A stretch of DNA of 64,000 bases from Bradyrhizobium forestalis (GTDB lineage Bacteria; Pseudomonadota; Alphaproteobacteria; Rhizobiales; Xanthobacteraceae). The stretch is from positions 372,001-436,000 of the forward strand of contig NZ_PGVG01000001.1 of NCBI RefSeq assembly GCF_002795245.1, in the 5' to 3' direction. Position 1 is the first letter of the stretch. Each line of letters opens with the position of its first letter. The notes beneath the pieces are model-generated. The model worked only from the letters and a program-made list of their open reading frames with translations. It searched no databases and had not been told where the DNA came from. Of this stretch, positions 9,648 to 17,536 are shown one piece after another. Both the position numbers and the translations under genes were made by a program.

Positions 9648-10112
9648 ATGATCGAGCTCACCGTCAATGGGACCAAGCGCCAGGTCGACGTCGTTGCTGA
9701 GATGCCTCTGCTCTGGGTGCTGCGCGACGAGCTCGGCATCACCAGTCCCAAATACGGCTGCGGGGTCGCGCAATGCGGCGCCTGCACCGTCCAGATCGAC
9801 GGCATGGCCGTGCGGTCCTGCCAATCGCATATCGGCGAAGTCGCGGGCAAGTCGGTCGTCACGCTCGAAGGGCTGGAGAAGAAGGAGCAGCATCCGGTCT
9901 TGCAGGCCTGGATCGAGCATCAGGTCCCGCAATGCGGCTACTGTCAGACCGGCCAGATCATGCAGGCCATCTCGCTTCTCGATCTGATCTCCAATCCGAC
10001 GGACGACGAGATCAACCAGGTGATGTCCGGCAATCTCTGCCGCTGTGGCACCTATCCGCGCATCCGTGCGGCGATCCACGCGGCGGCCGCGAAGAAGATG
10101 GCGGAGAAGTGA
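9648..10112 (+). CDS. (2Fe-2S) subunit of a xanthine-oxidase-family molybdenum hydroxylase (IorA-like)
   Basis: Small iron-sulfur subunit (154 residues) of a molybdenum hydroxylase, relaying electrons from the Mo site. It has a plant-type ferredoxin domain with C38, C43, C46 and C58 ([12 protein letters not shown]), and a C-terminal four-helix [2Fe-2S] domain with C96, C99, C131 and C133 ([18 protein letters not shown]). This is the layout of IorA of isoquinoline 1-oxidoreductase and of CoxS. It has no signal peptide of its own and presumably travels with the Tat-exported large subunit. It is the first gene of a three-gene operon; the next start lies 1 bp after its stop. Confidence 0.93.
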   Translation: MIELTVNGTKRQVDVVAEMPLLWVLRDELGITSPKYGCGVAQCGACTVQIDGMAVRSCQSHIGEVAGKSVVTLEGLEKKEQHPVLQAWIEHQVPQCGYCQTGQIMQAISLLDLISNPTDDEINQVMSGNLCRCGTYPRIRAAIHAAAAKKMAEK

Positions 10113-10113
10113 G

Positions 10114-12369
10114 ATGGGCCACATGCAGACCCTTTCGCGTCGGGCTTTCGTCTTTGGCTCCGCCGCAATCGCTGGCGGCATCGCCTTCGGCGCCTACGGC
10201 AGTGCAGAAGCGGCCACCGGCACCGCCGGTGACAATCCGCTGGCCGCTCGCCTCGGACCGAACTCGGTGACCTTCAATCCCTGGGTCGAGATCAGCCCGG
10301 ACAAGATCACGCTGATCGCGCAGCACGCCGACATCGGCCAGGGCGTCGGCTCGGTGCAGCCGATCATGATCGCCGAGGAGATGGACCTCGATCCCGGCCA
10401 GTTCGAAATCCGCTTCGCCGGTCCCAGTCCCGCCTATTTCAACACCGGCTTTGCCGACGAGTTCGCGCCGTTCGTGGCCGCGGACCAAAGCCCGGCCGCC
10501 GAGGAGGCGCGCGCCAAGACGCTCGAATGGCTGAGACAAGCCGGCCTGCAGATGACCGGTGGGTCGAGCACGCTGCCGGACACCTACGACAAGCTGCGTG
10601 TCGCCGGCGCGGTTGCGCGCGAGACGCTGAAGGCCGCCGCCGCCAAACGGTCGGGCGTCGCCATGGCCGACCTGCGCACCCAATCGGGCCATGTGATCCT
10701 GCCCAACGGAACCAAGATCGCCTATGTCGATCTGTCCGCGGACGCCGCGAAAATTCCGCCGGTGCTCGACGCCAAGCCGCGCGATCCCTCGAAATGGCGC
10801 ATGCTGGGCAAGCCGATGATGCGCCTCGACGTTCGCGAGAAGGTCATGGGCGAGTTGAAGTTCGGCATCGATATGAAGATGGACGGCATGCTCTACGCCT
10901 CCGTCAAGCTCAACCCCAACAAGGGGCAGCCGCTGAAATCATACGACGCCGGCAAGGCGCGCGCGATGCCGGGGGTCAAGAAGATCCTCGAGATCAAGAA
11001 CGGCGTCGCGGTGATCGCGACCAACAGCTGGTACGCCATGAAGGCGGTCGACGCCATCGCTTGCGAGTGGGCGCCCTCGGCCTATCCCGCCGAGCAGGCC
11101 GACCATTGGAAGGTGCTGGAATCCTCGTTCAAGCCAGAATTCCTCGGCAAGGAATGGCGGAAGATCGGCGATATCGAAGCCGGGCTGAAGACGGGCAAGC
11201 TCGTCGAGGCCGAATATCGCGCACCCTATGTAGCGCACCAGCCGCTCGAGCCGCTGAACGGGATCGGCCTTGTCACCGACAAGGGGATGGAAATCTGGGT
11301 TGGCCATCAGAGTCCCCGATTCGTGCAATGGGTTGCAGCGACGGCGATCGGCCTCAAGCCGGAACAGGTCACCTTCCATAATCAGTGGAGTGGTGGAAGT
11401 TTCGGCCATCGTCTGGAGTATGAGAACGTCCGCGTTCTCGCCGAGATCGCCAATCAGATGAAGGGCACGCCGATCAAGCTCGTGTTCTCGCGCGAGGAGG
11501 ATTTCCTCCAGGACATTCCGCGGCAGATTGCGATCGCCCGGCACCGCGGCAGCATCGACAAGGGCAAGATCCTCGCCGCCGATCTGCAACTGGCCTCGAC
11601 GACTCCGCTCAAGGGGCTGCTCGAGCGTTCGGGCACACCCTCGAAGGATCCCGATGGGCAATTGGCCGCCGGCCTGTGGAACGTCTACTACGACATCCCC
11701 AATTTCCGGGCGGCGAGCTACGAGGCGCAGGGGCTGTCGCCGAGCACCACGTGGCGCTCGGTCGGCGCCTCGACATCAGGCTTCTTCACCGAAAGCTTCA
11801 TCGACGAGCTGATCCATGCGGCGGGTCTCGATCCGATGCAGGCGCGCATCGCGATGTGCACCGTGCCGCACTATCGCAAGGTGCTGGAGACCGTCGCGGA
11901 GATGTCGGACTGGAAGGGACCGCTCGGCAACGGTCGGGGCCGTGGCGTCGCCTTCGTCGAGTCCTTCGGAACACCGACCGCCGAAGTCGTCGAGGTGACG
12001 GCGACGGACCGCGGTATCAGAATTGACAAGGTCTGGGTCGCGGTCGATGTCGGCAAGGTCGTCGATCCCGTCAATTTCGAGAACCAGGTGCAGGGCGGAG
12101 TCGTCTGGGGACTCGGCCACGCCATCAATTGCGAGCTCACTTACGCAAACGGCGCGGTGCAGCAGACCAATTACAATCACCACGAAGCCATGAGGATCTA
12201 CCAATGCCCGGTCATAGAGGTTCGCGGGCTCGAGAACGATCCGAAGGTGAGGGGCGTTGGCGAGCCGCCGGTGCCGCCCGCCGCGCCTGCGCTTGCGAAC
12301 GCGATCTTCGCGGCGACCGGAAAGCGCATCCGTGAAATGCCCTTCAACAAGTTCATCGATTTCGTGTGA
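10114..12369 (+). CDS. Molybdopterin-binding subunit of periplasmic hydroxylase (IorB-like)
   Basis: Large Mo-cofactor subunit (751 residues) of a xanthine-dehydrogenase-family enzyme of the isoquinoline 1-oxidoreductase beta type. The N-terminus is a twin-arginine signal (LSRRAFVFGSAAIAGG, then AEA), placing the enzyme in the periplasm. Family motifs include GQGVGSVQPIMIAEEM, QWSGGSFGHRLE and GVGEPPVPPAAPALANAI near the C-terminus; the last holds the expected catalytic glutamate. ATG 10114 follows the IorA-like stop by 1 bp, and ATG 10123 is an alternative. Isoquinoline itself is only the founding substrate; aldehydes and N-heterocycles are all possible. No XdhC/CoxF maturation factor is visible nearby. 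Confidence 0.9.
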   Translation: MGHMQTLSRRAFVFGSAAIAGGIAFGAYGSAEAATGTAGDNPLAARLGPNSVTFNPWVEISPDKITLIAQHADIGQGVGSVQPIMIAEEMDLDPGQFEIRFAGPSPAYFNTGFADEFAPFVAADQSPAAEEARAKTLEWLRQAGLQMTGGSSTLPDTYDKLRVAGAVARETLKAAAAKRSGVAMADLRTQSGHVILPNGTKIAYVDLSADAAKIPPVLDAKPRDPSKWRMLGKPMMRLDVREKVMGELKFGIDMKMDGMLYASVKLNPNKGQPLKSYDAGKARAMPGVKKILEIKNGVAVIATNSWYAMKAVDAIACEWAPSAYPAEQADHWKVLESSFKPEFLGKEWRKIGDIEAGLKTGKLVEAEYRAPYVAHQPLEPLNGIGLVTDKGMEIWVGHQSPRFVQWVAATAIGLKPEQVTFHNQWSGGSFGHRLEYENVRVLAEIANQMKGTPIKLVFSREEDFLQDIPRQIAIARHRGSIDKGKILAADLQLASTTPLKGLLERSGTPSKDPDGQLAAGLWNVYYDIPNFRAASYEAQGLSPSTTWRSVGASTSGFFTESFIDELIHAAGLDPMQARIAMCTVPHYRKVLETVAEMSDWKGPLGNGRGRGVAFVESFGTPTAEVVEVTATDRGIRIDKVWVAVDVGKVVDPVNFENQVQGGVVWGLGHAINCELTYANGAVQQTNYNHHEAMRIYQCPVIEVRGLENDPKVRGVGEPPVPPAAPALANAIFAATGKRIREMPFNKFIDFV

Positions 12370-12377
12370 GGCAGGCC

Positions 12378-13022
12378 GTGAAGAGATCTCTGATTGCGCT
12401 CGTCCTCGCAGGCTCGGCCATGGCCGCTCTCACGGGGATCGTCGTGGCCAAGGACGAGGCCGCCAAGGATACCTTCAAGGACGTGCTGCCGCCCGGCAGC
12501 GTCAGCCGGGCGGAGGGGCTGGAGGCCTGGAAGCGGATTGAAGCCGTCGTGACCCATCCACGGTGTGCCAACTGCCATGTTGATGCCAAGGCCATACCGA
12601 TCTGGACGCCGGCCGGCGAAACCAAGCCCCGCCCGCATGGCATGAACATCCACGGCGGCGAGAGCCGCATCGGCGCGGAAGCGATCCCTTGCTCGACCTG
12701 CCACATGACCTCGACCCAGGCAAACGAGCCGGCACCGTCGCCGCCGCGCGCCGGCATCGACTGGCAACTCGCGCCGGTGGCCTTCATCTGGTTCGGCAGG
12801 AGCGGCACCGAGATCTGCGCGCAGCTGAAGGATCCCAAGCGCAACGGCGGCCGCGACGCCGCCGGTCTCGTCGAGCACTTGCGGCACGATGCATCCTTGA
12901 GCGGCTTCATCCCGCGGGGCTGGGCGCCCGGAGCAGGCCGCTCGACGCCGCCGGGCACCTTCGAGGATCACGTCAAGGACATGGCGATGTGGGGAGCGGC
13001 CGGGCAGCCTTGTCCAAATTGA
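12378..13022 (+). CDS. Periplasmic dihaem cytochrome c, partner of the molybdenum hydroxylase
   Basis: A secreted 214-residue protein with a signal peptide (SLIALVLAGSAMAALTGIVV) and two haem-c motifs, CANCH (63-67) and CSTCH (105-109). Its position, overlapping or abutting the IorB-like gene, makes it the likely electron acceptor of that enzyme, passing electrons to the respiratory chain. The GTG at 12378 was preferred because GAGG (12368-12371) sits 6 bases upstream and the signal peptide begins there. A GTG at 12366 overlapping the previous stop is the alternative. The region after the second haem (EDHVKDMAMWGAAGQPCPN end) lacks an obvious Met-ligand motif of class I cytochromes. The function is assigned from context. 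Confidence 0.8.
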   Translation: MKRSLIALVLAGSAMAALTGIVVAKDEAAKDTFKDVLPPGSVSRAEGLEAWKRIEAVVTHPRCANCHVDAKAIPIWTPAGETKPRPHGMNIHGGESRIGAEAIPCSTCHMTSTQANEPAPSPPRAGIDWQLAPVAFIWFGRSGTEICAQLKDPKRNGGRDAAGLVEHLRHDASLSGFIPRGWAPGAGRSTPPGTFEDHVKDMAMWGAAGQPCPN

Positions 13023-13046
13023 TGCGTTCGCTGGCCGACGAATCTC

Positions 13047-13475
13047 CTATTTGCAGTTCTGGCAGATCATCAGCTTTCGCTTCAACGCCCCATCTTCCTG
13101 ATCGAGGCCATCTGCATCCGGATTGGACCGGCTGTCCCTTGCGGCGCGCGACCTCACAGGCGGCACCCGGCTCGAGGTGTCATCGTTATCGAAGGTGCCT
13201 ACGATGAAACCGTCGTAGTCGGCGGCCGGGTTCGGCATCGGCGCCCCAGCCGGGGATGTCAAATTCTCCCTGCCGGCCGCCGCCGGTGGAGCTCTATCTG
13301 ACACCCGTGCGGGCTGGCTCCTGGGATTGGAATTCTTCGCATTCGCGCGTGGCGGAGATGCATCGGACGGAGCAAGGGAAACCGGCGGCGCGACCGAAGT
13401 CTGGCCTCGCGCGCTGTGGTGCGACCAGGCGCCGACAAACGCGAGGCTGAGAGCCAGGAGCATCACGCTTCTCAT
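13047..13475 (-). CDS. Small secreted hypothetical protein
   Basis: A 142-residue protein with a clear signal peptide (MRSVMLLALSLAFVGAWSHH) and a Pro/Ser/Ala-rich mature part. It ends in an acidic/basic segment (GLDQEDGALKRKLMICQNCK) with a C-terminal CxxC. I do not recognise a domain. The ATG at 13475 has GAGG 6 bases upstream and is preferred over ATG 13481. It converges on the cytochrome gene with 24 bp between stops. The signal peptide followed by a low-complexity secreted region, with no competing ORF of better quality, supports a real gene. The function is unknown. Confidence 0.6.
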   Translation of the reverse strand: MRSVMLLALSLAFVGAWSHHSARGQTSVAPPVSLAPSDASPPRANAKNSNPRSQPARVSDRAPPAAAGRENLTSPAGAPMPNPAADYDGFIVGTFDNDDTSSRVPPVRSRAARDSRSNPDADGLDQEDGALKRKLMICQNCK

Positions 13476-13575
13476 CCGCATCCTCTCGGCAGCTTTGGTT
13501 CAACGATTGATCGCATGGCGCGCCGAACCACGACTTGGTGCAGAGTATCAGGCCTCACGTGGCCGTCAAAGCGTC

Positions 13576-13610
13576 ATAGCCCGGATGGAGCGCCGCCCCA
13601 CCCGGGCTAC
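13576..13610. repeat. Degenerate palindromic repeat (TAGCCCGG family)
   Basis: Short imperfect inverted repeat with arms TAGCCCGG (13577-13584) and CCGGGCTA (13602-13609). It has the same outer sequence as the perfect palindrome at 55830-55881 and lies downstream of the RTX gene. I recall TAGCCCGGATG elements as frequent in Bradyrhizobium intergenic DNA. It could act as a transcript end, but there is no T-run. Confidence 0.6.
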
Positions 13611-13671
13611 GATCGGTTGCCTTGCCCGGCAGGCAGAACGCGCCATCGCGGGGCGAAGCGCGACCATCGGT

Positions 13672-16425
13672 TCAGACCAGCGTGCCCGCGTGGAAGCTTG
13701 CCTGGGCGAGCAACGACTGGATCACGATGTTGTTGCCGGGCCCTCCGTCCAGCACGTCGATGCCGCCGCCACCGATCAGCACATCGTCGCCGAGCCCGCC
13801 GAGCAGCGTGTCGCTGCCGGCACTGCCGATGAGCACGTCGTCGCCGGTGCCGCCGTCGAAAACGAGGTGCGGCCCGCCGGGACCGACGCCTGACGCTTCG
13901 ATGACGTCGTCGCCGCCGAGGCCGTTGATGGTGATGGTGTCGTTGAAGTCGAAGTTATCGATCACGACCTGGCTTGCCAGGCCGTCGATCACCAGCGCGC
14001 CGTTGCCGTTGAGCGACAGCGTGATGACGTCGTCCCCGCCGGTGCCGTTGATGGTGATGTTGTCGACCGCGCCGTCGCCACCTTGGGTGCCGGGGACGCC
14101 GCCAAGGTCGATCTTCACCTGCGTCATGTCGGTGCCGCTCATGTCACCGACAGTGATCTTGTCGGCGCCGCCGCGGGCGTTGAACGCGATCGTCTCGACG
14201 CCGCCCGTGTCCATCGTGACCGAGGCGACGTCCCGCGACAGCTCGGCGCGCGCGCCGTTCGCGAAGATGTTGATGGTTTCGGCGATGTTGGCGCCGTTGA
14301 ACAGCAGGGTGTCGGTGCCGCCCTGACCCTCGACCGTGTCGTTGTCGTCGCCCGGATTCCAGACGAAGGTGTCGTTGCCCGCGCCCATCAGCGCGACGTC
14401 GTTGCCGTCGCCGCCGTTGATGAGGTCGTCGCCCTGGCTGCCGCGGATGGTGTCGTTGCCGATTCCTCCGTTGACCGTCAGCTGCAGCACGCCGGCAGCG
14501 AGCCCGCTCGCGTCGATAACGTCGTCGCCGGCGAGGCCGTTGAGCGTGAGCTGATCGGTGGCGTCCATGGAGGTCAGGTGGGTCGCCGCATGCAGGCCGA
14601 ACACGGTCACGCCGCCGGCATTGCCGCTGACACCGAACGTGTCGGCGCCCTGGGTGGCATCGACCGAGACGGTATCGACGGCGCCGTCTGGCGTTCCGGT
14701 TGAACCGCCGAGGTCAATGTTCACCCGCGTCACGTCGGTTCCGCTCAGATCGCCTACCGCGATATGGTCGGTGCTGCCCAACGCGTGGATATCGACGTGC
14801 TCGACCCCGTGCAGGTCCATCGTGATGTTGGCGACGTCGCGCGTCAGTAGCGCGCGGTCGCCGTTCGCCACAACGGCCATGGTCTCGGCAATGTTGGCGC
14901 CGAAGAACCGCAGCGTGTCGACGCCCGTGCCGCCCTCGATGGTGTCGCTGCCGTCGCCCGGATTCCACTGGAAGATATCGTTGCCGGCGCCCAGCAGGGC
15001 GACGTCGTTGCCCTGGTTGCCGTCGATGAAATCATTGCCGTCGCCGCCGATCAGGGTGTCGCTGCCGGCGCTGCCGAGGATCGTATCGTTGCCGGCGCCG
15101 CCGTCGATCGTCAGGTGCACGATCCCGGCGGCAAGCGCGGCCGCCGAGATCGTGTCGTTGCCGCCGAGGCCTTCGATAACGAGGGCGTCGTTCGCGCCTT
15201 CCGCATTGGTGATGGCGACAGCGGCGGGCAATCCTGCGACCGAAACCGACGTGCCCGAGCCGGACACCTGGATCGTATCGGCGTAGCGCGTGCCCTCGAG
15301 CGTCACCGTATCGGCCGCACCGTCGCCGGTCCCGGCCGATCCGAGATCGACATTGACCTGCCTGACATCGGTTGCAGCCAGGTTGTTGACGACGATGTTG
15401 TCGCTGCCGCCCTGCGCGTTGATGGTGATGGTCTCGATGCCGTCGAGGTCCATCGTGATGTTGCCGACGTTGCGGGTGAGCAGCGCGCGTCCGCCATTGG
15501 CAGCGGAAAGGTCGATCTCCTCGCCGATGTTCGAGCCGTTGAACAGCAGGGTGTCGGTTCCGGCCTGTCCGTCGACCTTGTCGCTGCCGTCGCCGGGGTC
15601 CCACTGAAAGGTGTCGTTACCGGCGCCCAGCAGGGCGGTGTCGTTGCCCTGGTTGCCGTCGATGAAGTCGTTGCCGTCGCCGCCCAGCAGGCGGTCGGCG
15701 CCATTGCCGCCACGGATCGTGTCGTTGCCGGCCCCGCCGTCGATCGTCAGCTTGATGAGCGCGGCGAGATTGCCGGTCGCGGTGATGATGTCGTCGCCGC
15801 CATTGGCGTTGACCACGAGGTCTTCGGTGGTGCCGATGTCCAGCGAGAATGGCGCCGGGTCGACGCGGTCGAAGCGCACGCGCGTGCCATTGGCCGTGAT
15901 GGTGAAGGTCTCGCCGCCGTTGCCGCCGTTCACCTCGGCGGTATCGATGCCTTCGCCGCCCTCCATCAGGTCGCTGTCGTCGCCCGGGTTCCAGATCATG
16001 CGGTCGTTGCCGGCTTCGCCGAACATCTGATCGTTGCCGTCACCGCCGATCAACACGTCGTTGCCGGCGCCACCGAACAGCAAGTCATTGCCGCCCTTGC
16101 CGAGCAGCGTGTCATGGCCGGACTGGCCGAACAGCATGTCGCCGCCGGACCCGCCGGTCAGCGTATCGTTGCCGGCGCCGCCGAACAGATTCGCAGCCGG
16201 CATCGCGCCGTTGCTCTCGTCGATCGTGATGATGTCGTTGCCGTCCTGGCCGAAGGCCTGGATCAATTTGGTGTTGGCCACCGTCGCCGGTCCGCCCTTG
16301 ATCGCGACGGCGCCGCCGTTGACGACAATCGTCCCGGCCGCATTGCGGCCCAACGCGATCGTGTTGTTCGAGCCGTTGCCAAAGACGGTGAGAATTCCGG
16401 CGGAAAAACTTGCTGTGACAGCCAT
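13672..16425 (-). CDS. Large RTX calcium-binding protein with long repeated modules
   Basis: A 917-residue acidic, cysteine-free protein with many RTX nonapeptides (GGxGxDxLx) that form calcium-filled parallel beta-rolls. A classic RTX block spans about residues 78-135 (GGAGNDTLTGGSGGDMLFG). After it, a module of about 200 residues recurs three times. Each copy has F(Q/V)W(N/D)PGD, DTLLFNG(S/A)NI, ANGxRAxLxR(D/N)V, a TMD block and a DLGG segment, ending in GAGNDT RTX repeats. In DNA the copies begin near 14355, 14960 and 15600. A final RTX block precedes a hydrophobic C-terminus (IVIQSLLAQASFHAG), as expected for type I secretion. The start at 16425 (MAVTASFSAG) has GAGAAG upstream; an ORF extension to 17067 has no family character. 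No secretion genes are adjacent. The role (adhesin, biofilm or surface layer) is unknown. Confidence 0.85.
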   Translation of the reverse strand: MAVTASFSAGILTVFGNGSNNTIALGRNAAGTIVVNGGAVAIKGGPATVANTKLIQAFGQDGNDIITIDESNGAMPAANLFGGAGNDTLTGGSGGDMLFGQSGHDTLLGKGGNDLLFGGAGNDVLIGGDGNDQMFGEAGNDRMIWNPGDDSDLMEGGEGIDTAEVNGGNGGETFTITANGTRVRFDRVDPAPFSLDIGTTEDLVVNANGGDDIITATGNLAALIKLTIDGGAGNDTIRGGNGADRLLGGDGNDFIDGNQGNDTALLGAGNDTFQWDPGDGSDKVDGQAGTDTLLFNGSNIGEEIDLSAANGGRALLTRNVGNITMDLDGIETITINAQGGSDNIVVNNLAATDVRQVNVDLGSAGTGDGAADTVTLEGTRYADTIQVSGSGTSVSVAGLPAAVAITNAEGANDALVIEGLGGNDTISAAALAAGIVHLTIDGGAGNDTILGSAGSDTLIGGDGNDFIDGNQGNDVALLGAGNDIFQWNPGDGSDTIEGGTGVDTLRFFGANIAETMAVVANGDRALLTRDVANITMDLHGVEHVDIHALGSTDHIAVGDLSGTDVTRVNIDLGGSTGTPDGAVDTVSVDATQGADTFGVSGNAGGVTVFGLHAATHLTSMDATDQLTLNGLAGDDVIDASGLAAGVLQLTVNGGIGNDTIRGSQGDDLINGGDGNDVALMGAGNDTFVWNPGDDNDTVEGQGGTDTLLFNGANIAETINIFANGARAELSRDVASVTMDTGGVETIAFNARGGADKITVGDMSGTDMTQVKIDLGGVPGTQGGDGAVDNITINGTGGDDVITLSLNGNGALVIDGLASQVVIDNFDFNDTITINGLGGDDVIEASGVGPGGPHLVFDGGTGDDVLIGSAGSDTLLGGLGDDVLIGGGGIDVLDGGPGNNIVIQSLLAQASFHAGTLV

Positions 16426-16669
16426 GTGCGCTTCTCGCTCTACGTGATCGAAATAGGCCGTGCGGCGGTATCGTGACGCTTTTCGCGATGCCGAGGCGAA
16501 CGGCAGACGATCTCGTCTGTAGGCCGAGAAGCTACTGCTGGCTTGGCGGATATCTTCCGAGGGGCTCCTGTTTTTCTTGAGAACAGCTTGATTTTCGGGA
16601 AGGCGGCCGCGAAACGGCAGTTCACGCAGTCGTGTTTCGCGGCAGCTCGGCCGATGCCACCGACAACCC
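16426..16669. other. Upstream region of the RTX gene, no gene seen
   Basis: This 244-bp stretch should contain the RTX promoter. Short open frames on both strands lack any recognisable protein character. No strong promoter or operator was found. Confidence 0.4.
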
Positions 16670-17250
16670 GTTGTGTTGTCCGACGGGCAAAACACGCCAG
16701 CGCTGGGTCGAGAGCCGTCTGCAAAAATATTCGAATTTACAGAAGTTCGGTTTTGCCGTACAAGCCGAAACATCCCGCCCGCCACAAGGGGCGTTTCGCG
16801 ATCGTCACGAGACGCGGGCCGGGATGCGGTGGCCGCGACGGCGTCGGCGCGCGATGTTGGCTGCAGGGCGGGAAACCGTGAGCAGCGACAGACGCGGTAC
16901 GACACGGCGCTGACAGTGTCCTTGTTCGGTCCCGATGGTGAGCGCACGCCAGCCGTCGGGAATGCGGATGAGGATGTGCGCGGACGGAGAAGTCGTGTGG
17001 TCCCGACGCCCGGGGTCTGTGCGTCAAGGCTTGCGGTGATGTGGCGGCCAACCGGCGCGCGCATCAATCATCTGCAAGGCGACGGGGGCAATAGTGCATC
17101 GCTCCCCGGGGAGCACGAAGGACACCGTTCAAACCACCGCGCAGGGAAGGCCGGGCGTCCGGCTCACCTGTCGTCCACCCCGTGCGCGCTTCGTTAGCAC
17201 ACGCGGGACTTCGGGTGCCAGCCGGCGCCCGGCCTTCCCTGCGCCCTTGC
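16670..17250. repeat. Long Bradyrhizobium-type intergenic repeat, degenerate copy
   Basis: This stretch has open frames in several phases but none with protein character. Segments such as GGGATGCGGTGGCCGCGACG (from 16821), the GTGTGGTCCCGACGCCCGG block near 17000 and the end GCGCAGGGAAGGCCGGG match a long repeat that I recall as occurring many times in Bradyrhizobium genomes, often mis-annotated as small proteins. Its right end is a perfect 19-bp inverted repeat, 17139-17157 against 17226-17244, which would form a hairpin with a 68-nt loop. The repeat identity is from memory; the inverted repeat is seen directly. Confidence 0.65.
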
Positions 17251-17350
17251 TTCAGATAAGGGCGGAAGAAGACAGCAAAGCTCGGGCAAGATACGCCGCG
17301 AGAACGCGATGGTATGTCTGCTGTCCCAAAAATTGAATAGAGATGTCCGT

Positions 17351-17485
17351 GCCCCGGACGCAGCGCAACGTCCTCTTCGACGGTGCGCTGCTGAGCCGGG
17401 GCCCATATCGCAGGGCGCGTCGGCCGGAATATGGGTCCCGGCTCTGCGCCGCAACGTGAAGGACGTTGCAGCGCGTCCGGGACAC
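17351..17485. repeat. Large palindromic intergenic repeat
   Basis: Two arms of about 55-60 bp, roughly 17351-17407 and 17430-17485, are imperfect inverted copies. The outer parts read CCCCGGACGCAGCGCAACG on the left and the complement of CGTTGCAGCGCGTCCGGGAC on the right. The inner parts are GAGCCGGGGCCCATAT and ATATGGGTCCCGGCTC. Transcribed, this gives a long hairpin. It lies just beyond the stop of the RNA-hydrolase operon and could serve as its 3' boundary. I recall GTCCCGGACGCGCTGCAACG elements as common in Bradyrhizobium. Confidence 0.8.
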
Positions 17486-17536
17486 CATACTGGGCGTACT
17501 GTCGCTGATGATGAGTTCGCTGCGACCGATCTCTCG

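Noticed and set aside
13672..16425. Regular repeats at DNA level that might look like a CRISPR array or satellite
   Set aside because: The repeats are in frame, vary at third positions and encode RTX nonapeptides. There are no constant direct repeats with unique spacers.
16673..17197. 174-residue frame that could be called a hypothetical protein
   Set aside because: It falls inside a dispersed non-coding repeat, and such calls are a known annotation artefact of this repeat.
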